Assembly (NCBI GenBank): GCA_027627225.1
Contig: CM051024.1
Location: forward strand, 47,217,047 to 47,281,046
Length of the DNA: 64,000 bases
Origin: Congeria kusceri
Lineage: Eukaryota > Mollusca > Bivalvia > Myida > Dreissenidae
Direction: 5' to 3'
Part shown: positions 48,801 to 60,800 of the stretch, one piece after another
Layout of the letters: each line of letters starts with the position of its first letter
Numbering within the stretch: the first letter of the stretch is position 1
Program-made: the position numbers and the translations under genes
Notes under the pieces: model-generated
Databases searched by the model: none
What the model saw: only the letters and a program-made list of their open reading frames with translations
Told to the model about the DNA's origin: nothing

Positions 48801-51800
48801 GATGCAGTAATTATTATTATGGCAATGTTAAAAAGACTTAAAAAATTGTGCGATATGTTGTTACTACAAAAGTATGGCTAGAAAACCGCGGTCAATACAC
48901 AGACAAAGCGCTACATATTAGAACTATGTTTTGTATAATAGATGAAAAAGACTTAGCCCTCTATTAATGTCATGCATTGTTTACAACTATGCTGCCTGTT
49001 CCCACAACTTTCAAGCATGTGTTCTGAGTAACGCGAGCCATCAGATATACCAAGGGACGCGATGCGTTTTTTCAGAGCACATGTACATGTACGCAGTAAC
49101 ACTAATTAGCATCCACAAGACGCTTTAATCTCCTACTGCTGATAAAGAGACAATGGTCCACATAATGGGATTATCATGCAGTAACAACAAACTGTCATCT
49201 ACATAACAACAGGGTGCTAGGTCGACTTTGACACCTGCGTACTAGTGAAGCTAAGGCGACAGGTAAGTATTCAAATACCTATAACATATTCAAATATTTT
49301 TTATTATTCGAATATTTGAATATTCGTTGCTATCCGTAAAAACTACACAAGCTTACGTTTTCTTGTCTTGAAGTAAAGGAATTGTTTCCGTGGTGATTCC
49401 ATGTATGAGCACAAGCAGTGTTTCCACGGTGATATTCTTGTTGTCAAGGAGACCAGTTATCACTTTCTTCAAGACGTCATGCACCTTCCTGGCAGACTTG
49501 TGACTGTGTGTGGTGTCCAGAATCTGATGTACACAAAGTCAAACACTGAATTCATTAAGGTTTTTAATAGGCAGGTAAAATGAATAAATTAATAAATGTA
49601 TCTATTACATGTTCCATTGCTATTTTCCATAGTGTTAAAATCACATTTAATTATAATAGTCAATGGGCAGTTGATAATTGTATTTATTTTATTTGCAAAA
49701 GTAAAATGTAAAGGTTTTACTGCTTGTCGAGCGGAATTTTTCTTATTTTGCACAAGAACGATCCTTCATCATCAACTTTATAAACCTTACCGTTTTTATT
49801 GGCTCCATCAGCTTCATGAGGGACCCAGTGCTGATGTACTTGGCAATAAACTCGTACGACTCAAAACTGCGACTGCTGCGAGCCTCAAACACTTTTGACT
49901 TGATGCCCTGTATGTCCTTCTCATCTGACACATCCCCAAAAATCTCCCCGTCAAACACCTGACAACGGGAGAACAATGTTTCTATATCATATGATATGTG
50001 ATCACGATAATCTAATTTTCACTGAGAAATGTGTTAGCATTTTTATTATTTGTTAAATACAGACCAATATCATTTTTAATTGTCATGGGAACCCCTTTGT
50101 TTAATCTGGGACGCCACTTTCCGCCTACAGTGGATTTATGTTTAGAAGAGATTTCCTTGAAACAAAAAATCCCATAAAAGTGGCAAGTGTCATCCCAGAT
50201 CAGCCAGTGTGGACTGCACAGGCTAATCTGGAATGACACATTACGCACATGTATTAAGCCCAGTTTTCCCACTACATGCCTCATATATATTTAAACAAAA
50301 CTGTTGTTCATTATTTGGACATATACAATGTGATATTTAAATTTCCTTAAGCATTGGTTAAACAATAATTGTGTGAATGTATCTTGTTAGATTTGTTCAG
50401 AAATTAATATTTTGCGCAAGATCACTTAATTTGATATGATATATACCCCGTACAATGGAATATCTTGAACAAATTGGCCTGAAACTTGACACTTTTGAAA
50501 CCTACCCCCGGTAATCATATATAATGAAATGCTAGAATTATTTCCTAAATTTATCTATGGTTTTGATATCATGTATTTTCAGTGAAATAATCCAATCAAT
50601 TTAAATAGATTAATGCATCAAGGTCGTGTCGGGTTAATTTGTCTTGTTATATGTTTTAGTGCCAAATCAATGAGAATCAGCTACCTGTTGTAAGCTCTTC
50701 AAACACACATCAATGTCACCAGGTCTCACTCTTTCCTCCATGTTTTTCAGAAGCATGAAAACTGTGTAACACAACACGTGCCTCTGATAGCCTCGGGTAA
50801 GACTGCCCCGCAGTTCCGACAAAATGAACGGGAAAAATCGAGGTCCGAGCGTGGTCTGGATTTTAACCAGTGTCTCTCTGGCACTGTTACGAATGTCTGG
50901 AGACCGTGACTTTAAGAAATTGCACACTTTGAGTAGTATCCCAGGCAGAAATCTTTCCAGGGCACCCTTGGGCAAGTTTTGAAGAAGTTTTACCATTGCC
51001 AGGGCAATGGGAACACGTAGGATTTCCTCATCTTCAGGGAATTTGGACTTGTTCACTTTGTGCTCATCATCTGATTTTGACTGTAATTGATTAGGCATAA
51101 TCATAATACATTTCAAAACTAACTATCTTAACAGCATGTGGAATGTACAAACAAGACATGAATTCTAGTAACAACGATGTATCCTATACAAAAATATGGC
51201 TTTGAGCTGAGATTTTCTTACACATGTTTTTAATGAATTATATATATGTGGGACTTTCTTGTGCTTATGTAGTATTTGCAGAGTATTTGAATCAAAACTG
51301 TTTTGGATTTTCTATTATGTGTGTACATAATCACATACAAACCAAGATAAAATTTTGTTCTGTTTCTAATTTGGCAAATTTTGACAACTGCATAACACAG
51401 TAATTCTGGCGGAGTAGCAAAGTACCATAAAATACTATATTTTACAGTATAAAAGTGTGCAATATACACAGTTTTACAGATTTTTGTTTTAGTATTTATT
51501 GTAAACGTGTAAATATAGACTTCTGGACTAGAATACAAAATATACTGCCCCTTGAAAGCTAGAAGGTGCTGCCAAGAAGACTGATAGTAACTTGTGGCTT
51601 TCAAGGCATAATGTAACAGTTTCAATACAAAATGAAATATACCACCTTGTTTTCATAATAGTAATACACGTTATCTACCTGGCTGGCCCCAGAATACAAC
51701 ATATATAAGTTTCAATACAATTCAAATATACCACTGTGTTTTCATAATGGCAATACAACAGTTGACAGTATTACGATATAAATGAACCCACATCCTATAT

Positions 51801-54800
51801 TACAAGTACCAACCTTCTGAACTAGAATATGATGAAGCTGAGGAATGACTTTCTTCAGAATCACTTCATGTATTTTTGTGGCCAGTTTGACTGTGCAGAG
51901 TTGCTTCCCTTTGGTGAGCTCTTCAGAACTCTCCTCCTCCACTGCCTCATTCATCTCAGGGATCGTCTCAATATTGTCGTCTGCAGCAGGATTTTCGCTT
52001 TCATTCTCTTTGTCAAATGTTTCCACTGTTCAATGAAAATATGCAATGGGTTTGTTTCTAAATACATTAATTTTCATACAGGAATATGAAATATCAAAAT
52101 GTATCCTGTTTCAAAAAATAATTTTTTTACAGCATTTAAAAACACTTTTTCTAAATAAATTGCCATCTTCAATTAACCTGCCACAATAAACAAGAGGGCC
52201 CTAGGACGCTCATCTGAGACCTTGTAACCCAATTGGAATTTGCGTCCCCGAGGCGTGGCTTATTTTTATCTTAGGGACATAATTTGAACAACCTTGAACA
52301 AACCTCTGGGCATTGCGGTTTCAGATAAAGATTTTTAAAGTCATTTTGCTATTCAAGTCTATATAAACCATGTGACCCCTCGGGGGGTGGCCAGATTTGA
52401 CCCCAGGGGAATAATTTGAACAATCTTTGGAGAGGACCACTATGCAATATTACGTACCAAATATAGAAAAGCTGTGGGCCTTGCCGTTTCAAAGGAGAAG
52501 ATTTTTAAAATCATTTTGCTATTTAAGTCTATATAAACCATGTAACCCCCCCCCCAGGCGTGACAAGTTTTGACCCCATTTGACCCCAGGGGCATAATTT
52601 GAACAATATTTGTAGAGGACCACTATACAATGTTACATACCTAATATGAAACCTCTAGGCCATGCAGTTTCAGAGAAGAATTTTTAAGTCATTTGCTATT
52701 TAAGTCTATATTAACCATGTGACCCCTGGGGTGTAGTCTGTTTTGACCCATGGGGCATAATTTGAACAATCTTTGTAGACGACCACTACAGGATGTTAAA
52801 TACCAAATACGAAACCTCTAGGCCTTGCGGTTTCATAGGAGAAGATTTTAAAAGACATTTTGCTATTTAAGTTTTTATAAACCATGTGACCCCCGGGGCC
52901 AGTTTTGACCCCAGGGGCATAATTTTAACAATCTTTGTAGAGGACCACTATACAATGTTACATACCAAATAAGAAACCTCTAGATCTTTCGGTTTCTGAC
53001 TAGATTTTTAAAGTCATTTTGCTATTTAAGTCTATATAGATCATGTGACCCCCGGGGCGGGGCCAGTTTTGACCCCAGGGGCATAAATTGAACAATATTT
53101 GTAGAGGATATCTATAGGATGTTACATACCAAATATGAAACCTCCGGGCCTTGCGATTTCCGAGAAGATTTTTAAAGACATTTTGCTATTTAAGTTTCCT
53201 AAACCATGTGACCCCGGGGCCTGGCCAGTTTTGACCCCAGGGGCATAATTTGAACAATCTTTGAAGAGGACCACTATAGGATGTTACATACCAAATATGA
53301 AACCTCTGGGCCTTGTGGTTTCAGAGGAGAAGATTTTAAAAGTCATTTTGCTATATATTCTATATAAACCATGTGATCCCCGGGGTGTGGCCTGTTTTGA
53401 CCACAGGGGCATAATTTGAACAATCTTTGTAAAGGACAACTTACGGATATTGCATACCAAATATGAATACTCTGGGTCTTGCAGTTTTAGGAGATTTTTA
53501 AGTCATATTGCTATATATTCTATATAAACCATGTGACCCCCAGGGCGTGGCCAGTTCTGACCCCATGGGCATAATTTGAACACTGTAGACGACCACTATA
53601 GGATGTTACATACCAAATATGAAACCTCTGGGCCTTGTGGTTTCAGAGAAGAAGATTTTTAAAGTCATTTTGCTATCTATATAAACCATGTGACCCCCAG
53701 GGCGTGGCCCGTTTTGACCCCAGGGGCATAATTTGAACATTCTTTGTAGAGGACCACTATAGGATGTTACATACCAAATATGAAACCTCTGGGCCCTGCG
53801 GTTTCAGAGAAGAAGATTTTGTAAGTTTAGACTTGTTTTAATCTATTTTTAGCTCCGGTGACCTACATATGCAGCGGACCGGAAAGATTTCAACAACTTT
53901 GAAAGAGGTTCACCCAAGATTCATTCCTGTGAAGTTTGGTGAAAATTTGCCAAGCTATTTAGGAGGAGATGTTGTTTGAATGAAAAGATGACGATGAACG
54001 CACACACGCACGCACGCACGACGGACAACTGGCGATCACAAAAGCTCACCATGAGCACTTTGTGCTCAGGTGAGCTAAAAATACTACAAAACCAAAATCT
54101 TCATTTTCAACAAATTGTTGAAATCACTATGGCATCATAGTTACATTTATATATCTAAAGGATAATTTTACACCGATACACATTTCAGGACAAAGTGACG
54201 TATTCCAAACAACCACCCACCTAAGACTGGTTTCACTTCTGGTTCCCTTTCCACTTTGGGTACAGGTGTGTTCTTCACATTTAGAGTAGACCTGCTCAGG
54301 TCAAAACGGAAGTTATCCAGGACAGCCACAATCACCCTGAAAGATGATGGTCACAAGATAATAGGCGAAATTGTAATCGAATACATGTATAACTTAACTG
54401 ACAAATGCTTCATTTGAAATACATGCAAGTAATAACTGGCAGGATAAATGTAATGCAGATCAGAGGATTTTCTTTTGGCCCATTTATAGCCGTTATCGAG
54501 TCATATTCCCAATGGCTAAAAATTTTATTAATCAAACAACTACATTTTGTCCAGTTTTAGGTGAATTGACACTAAAATTCCCTATTTCATGGGTATAGGT
54601 CATATTCCCAAAATGGTGAAAAAGCCCTGGATCAGGTTTCTGGACGTCACTTTATGTTGTGTTATGTAGTATGTTTTCTTTCATTTAATTTCAAAACAAA
54701 AACAGGTAATCAAGGGATAAATAAAATACTTAATAAGTGTTCAATAAAGATTAATTTATCTGCTTGGCACAAAAAAGAACCTCTCTGGTTCAGGTTTTCT

Positions 54801-57800
54801 AAGCCTCGCTAGGAAACCTTATCTTTATTTAACACTCTCTTAGTATCCTCTATATTGTAATACACTTGGTTCAGGAAAGATATTTCGAGAAATGTCATTG
54901 AAATTTGGTTTCTTCAGAAGTTTTCATTTTCCCAGCTCAAAGTCTTCCACCTTACCTGACAAGCAGCTTCTGCTTCTCAATCTTCAACGGCAGCTGTTTC
55001 AGGTAGAACCGCAGCTGGTTCATGTAGTGTTTCCATGGCAACAGCTTGCAGATCACCCCGATACCGTCCACCCCCGCCTCTTGCACTGTGGCGTGCTTCT
55101 TGTACGAGTCGTCCATTATGAAGGAAGAGACTATGGGAAGGAATATCGAGGTGATGGTCTCGAGTCGCACTGTGTTAGTGTCAAGGTACTTTATTAGCCT
55201 GCGGACTGCTCTCGATCGCTTGTAGACCTGCAATGAGACGTATTTAAATATAAACGACTGACTTTGGAGTGCTTATAAAATGGATTATCACAAAATATGA
55301 ACAATAGCTGAATTTTAAGTGAAGGTTTGGTGAAGCACAGTGTTTGTTCTGCTAAATACATAAGAAAACTACTATGAATTTATGCAAATCATGACATAAT
55401 TTGCATCATTATAAACAAGAGGGCCATGATGGCCCAAAGCGCTCACCTGAGCATTGGTGCAGATGAAGACCATACTGTTGTGACGCAAAGGAGGATAGGT
55501 TCAATTTGATTTAAAACATCGGTTAGTGCAATGGGCTAACTAAAGTACGAGTTGGGTAGTGGATGTGCGGTGTTCTTGCTAATGGTTCTGAAATAATTTA
55601 TCTCGATATTCTTACCTGACCCTTTTTCATTAAGTCAGTGACAATTCTGGAAATGCAAAAACAGTATATTTTGATGTCTTTTTTGCAGACAGTTTTAGAG
55701 AACTAGTTGCAATGCGATAATTGCGATGGCTGTGCTATAAGGTCAAGTTTTGCTTTTTTTTAAATAATTTTCTGTCCAATGATGATATATGATGTTAATG
55801 CAGGCTCTGAAGACAACAATGTTGCATGTACAAATAACTGCATGCAAGGTTTGCAACTGTTGGAAATCAAATTTTATCAATCAATTTTTATGGTCATACG
55901 CAAACTGTGTAAGTTTGGTCAACATTGTTTAAAAAATTGTGTGTGCAAGCCAATCATTGATAACTTGTTCATGTTTTTTTCCAAATACAAGGGGCAATAA
56001 CTCCGGTGTTTCTGGCCTGATCATGCTTATATTCGACTTCACCTGATGTCTTATGTTCAAAGACAAACTGTGCACGACTGGTGAAGATTTAATGAAAAAT
56101 GAAGTCTCTATCCTGAATAATGTCCATTTTTGTATATTTTTGTCACAAAGGGCAATAAATCTGGTGTTTCTGGCCGATTTTGCATATATTCGACTTCACT
56201 TTTAATCTTATGGTCAAAGACAAACTGTGCAAGATTGGTGAAGACTGGATGAAAAATGAAGTCTCCATCCTGAATAATGTCCATTGTGGCATATTTTTTT
56301 CACAAACAAAGGGCAATAACTGCAGTGTTCCTAATCCGATCTTGCTTATATTTAACTTCAACTGTAATCTCATGGTAATAGACAAAATGTGCAAGATTGG
56401 TGAAGATTGGATGAAAAATGAAGTCTCTATCCTGAATAATGTCCATTTTTGTATGTTTTTTTTAATAATCAAAGGACAATAAATCTGGTGTTTGAAACAC
56501 AATCTGGCCCAATTTTTGCATCTGCTGAGATCTGATGGTCAAACACAAACTGCGAAAGTTTGGTTAAGCTTGGATGGAAAATAAAGTCTATATGTTGAAA
56601 AATGGCATTTTTGCACTTTTTTTGCATGAAAATGGTAGTGTTACTGGTGTGATCTGACGCAATAACAATCCCAGTCATGATTTTATGGTCATACACAAAC
56701 TGTGCAAGTTTGGTAAAGATTGGATAAAAAGTGAAATCTCCAGCGTGAATACGAACCCAATTGTTGACGGCACATGGACGACAGACGACGGATGACGCAG
56801 GAGAGGTCCCCTATATCAATAGCTCACCGAGCACTTCGTGCTCAGGTGAGCTAATAAAAACAACAACACTAAAATACAGAGTTCAAAATATATGACACTA
56901 GTTTTAATATAACATTTTCATTTTTTTTATAACGAATACCAATAAATTACAATCAGAAAAATCACAACATGATTAGTTTAGTTAGTTTATTAGATAATAC
57001 AGTAGGCAATAAGCCCATGAGTATACATGAAATGTCAATACAATATACATAAAACAAAGTCACTGGTCATTCAAAGGATAAACATCAAAATTAAATCGGT
57101 ACATTTTAAAATATTGGGTATTTTAGATAAGATTTATCCATGATTGTATCCTACTGTTTTGGCTACCTGAAAACTGTGAAAAATTTCATGTGAGCCAGAA
57201 ACAGCTGATTAAATCCAATTCTAACATGACACGCGCCAAGTTTTCTATAGACAAAGAAGAAACATTTCCTTCGTTAAATTGCTATTAAACAACTCGAAAA
57301 AGTAGTTCCGAAACTGTAAAATATAGTTCGCATTGCAATTGCAGAATATATTGTCAGATCATGTAAGAATCAAAATACTTGTCACTTTATCTTCGTTTAT
57401 CTGTAATTAAACAAAGAATGTTCATTCTGATGCGAATTGATGAAACCACTCGGAAAAAGGCCCTCATGGTTTAATTCCTACGCATCAGAACGAAACATCA
57501 TTGTTTCTTTACAGATACCCACTCCAAATCCGAAATGATTTCTTTAATAGAAAGATACTCTAATAACTGATAACAGGTTTATTTCTGAAAGATTACCTGA
57601 ATATGTTTAACATTTTCATAGAAATCTGCCTCAACATCTTTGTCTCTCAGTGGCCTCAAATCCTCAAAGGCAGACTGCTTTCCAAATGTGTCAACCAGGG
57701 TTGCCAGAATGGTCACGAATTCATGCAACACAGTCTGAAAAATAACAAGAAATTATTTACATATTAAAGGTTAGGTATTTTAAATATTGACTAGGCCAGG

Positions 57801-60800
57801 TAGAGTGACTTTCACTCAAAATTTTTACTGAGATTCAGCATAGGCTACTTTAGAGTTACTCTTGAAATACTTACTAGCAGTAAACATAACATGGGATTTA
57901 CACTTCAGAGCCCTGTTCAGAGTAAACATCGCATGCTACCTGTTACTGAATAACACACTATAATCCACATTTTATTTGATCTACATAATAAAATTACGTA
58001 TTGGGGCCGATCATCAACATGTACATGTAGAATAGAATAGAATTGCTTGTTGCACTGCAATACATTTCTCTCCACCATCATGCTCTAGGTTTTGAACTTT
58101 TCTTTTATTACATTTCAATGGATTTGATAATTTGCATGCACTTACAGGCATATTCAATGATATTTTTCAACTTGCCATGTCATTTTTGGAAAATTCCATG
58201 TTTTTTTCATGATAAAATCCAAGTTATTAAGCAATACACATTGCAGATACCTGTGATTTACACTTAAGACCACATGTGTAACAAACTCCACATGTTACTG
58301 GTACTTTTGATACAAGCCATTCTGATAGCAAACTTTACATGTTACCAGTAATTTACAAGCCATTCTGATAACAAACTTCACATGTCAGACCTTTTTCTAC
58401 TGGTCTCACGAGTCCGATAGTCGGACCCAAAAATTCCAAATTGTAAAAAAATCTGTAATTTTTTGTTTCGAAAATGAAAGTGAAAATACGATTTTTCTAT
58501 ACATTACAGCCGATTTTTTCACACTGGCTTTACATTTTGATATCCTCTAATTTTATCGTTGACATTGCTTACAAGGGGAAAACACTCTATGTGTAATAAA
58601 ATGGGTAACACAAAGAAATTTGTTTGTCCTCTCTCTATCATGATGAAATTTAACATGAATTATGGGCAAATGTTTTGTTATTTACATAAGTGGATGTGTC
58701 AGTTAAAGGAAGGATTTAAATACAAGGAGGTAAAGATTTCTTTTCAAGTTATCAAATATTTTCGCGACCTACGTAGTGTAAGCACAACACAATGTTTATT
58801 AACACATCATTAAAACTAAATCATGTAGACAGTAGATCCCACAATTTTATTTTGGTGAACTTGGTCATATTTGGTGATGCTTTTTTAGAAATATACACAT
58901 ACTTATAAGTAATTAGACATGCAAATGATTACAAACTCTTGGTTGCATAGCTGGCTTAGGTATTTATCACAATTTAGAGTTAAATTAATATTATTAGTGC
59001 TGTTAAATTCTTATTTATTGATTTATAACTGTAAATTTCTTCATTATTCTTACGATTTAGCGATTCAAATTTTCCCCAATTTTGACAATTTTACATGATG
59101 AATTTCCCAATTTAACCAAGGTACTTTTTCCCAAAAAGGTCAGAAAAGGCCTGCATGTTACCAGTAATTTACAAGCCATTCTGATAACAAACTCCACATG
59201 TTACTTGTACTTTACAAGCCATTCTGATAACAAACTTCACAAGTTACCAGTAATTTACAAGCCATTCTGACAACAAACTCCACATGTTACTGGTACTTTA
59301 CAAGCCATTCTGATAACAAACTTCACATGTTACCAGTAATTTACAAGCCATTCTGATAACAAACTTCACATGTTACTGGTACTTTACAAGCCTTTCTGAT
59401 AACAAACTTCACATCTTACCAGTAATTTACAAGCCATTCTGATAACAAACTTCACATGTTACTGGTACTTTACAAGCTGTTCTGATAACAAACTCCACAA
59501 TCATGTTACCAGTAATTTACAAGCCATTCTGATAACATGTTACCAGTAATTTAAAAGCTGTTTTGATAACAAACTTCACATGTTACCAGCAATTAACAAG
59601 CCATTCTGATAACAAACTCCACATATTACTGGTACTTTACAAGCCATTCTGATAACAAACTTCACATGTTACCAGTAATTTACAAGCCATTTTGATAACA
59701 AACTTCACATGTTACCAGTAATTTACAAGTCATTCTGATAATAAAATGCATACATTTGAACATGGTTATTTCTAACTCTGTTAATTCAAAGTCAGTGTTA
59801 TTTCGAAGTATTTTTCTGGTCCCAAATTAATTTCTTCTCAATTTAACTAAAATAAACTTGTTTAATTCGAACTTGTTTTATTTAAATTATAATTATTTTG
59901 AAGTCTAAAATTCGGTCCGAAATGAATATTTCACACTTATTTGCCATTGTTAATTCAAAGTCACGATCTTGATTGGGACTAGATGTTTTCACAAATTCTA
60001 TGAAAAGATGCTCAAATAGGCGTTGCAAATGGGCAATTAATTATTCACTAATGGGCACAATTAACGCAAGTGACGTGCTACATGTGTAAGTTCGCGCAAG
60101 GTATTCTGAGTAATTAAAACTACTTTTTTTTCGGTGTCCCGCCAACATATGACTTTCAAATCGGTTAGCTGTCGAATCTAACGTTTGAATGTATTACATG
60201 TTGCATCTGAGATACTAATAGTTACCTGCGATTTACACTTGAGACCGATCTGCAATGTCACAAGCTACATGCTTCACTGGTAACAATTTCTGATAGTACA
60301 TATTGGATGTTACCTGTGATTTACACTTGAGACCAATTTGCAATGTTACAATTTTCATGTGTAACCCTTTCTGAGAGTGCATATGACATGTTACCTGTGA
60401 TTTACACTAGTTACCTGTGATTTACACTAGTTACCTGTGATTTACACTAGTTACCTGTGATTTACACTAGTTACCTGTGATTTACACTAGTTACCTGTGA
60501 TTTACAATAGTTACCTGTGATTTACACTAGTTACCTGTGATTTACACTAGTTACCTGTGATTTACACTTGAGCCCAATCTGCAATGTCACAAGCTACATG
60601 CTTCACTGGTAACAATTTCTGATAGTACATATTGGATGTTACCTGTGATTTACACTTGAGACCAATTTGCAATGTTACAATTTTCATGTGTAACCCTTTC
60701 TGAGAGTGCATATGACATGTTACCTGTGATTTACGCTAGTTACCTGTGATTTACACTTGAGCCCAATCTGCAATGTCACATGCTACATGTTTCATTGGTA

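Noticed and set aside
51230..51625. 131-codon minus-strand frame in UTP20 intron 7
   Set aside because: It is Tyr/Lys/Ile-rich with no domain, and lies inside an intron bounded by well-supported exons.
60391..60560. CRISPR-like array of short direct repeats
   Set aside because: The 21-bp units are contiguous without spacers, and the DNA is clearly animal; it is a minisatellite of a splice donor.
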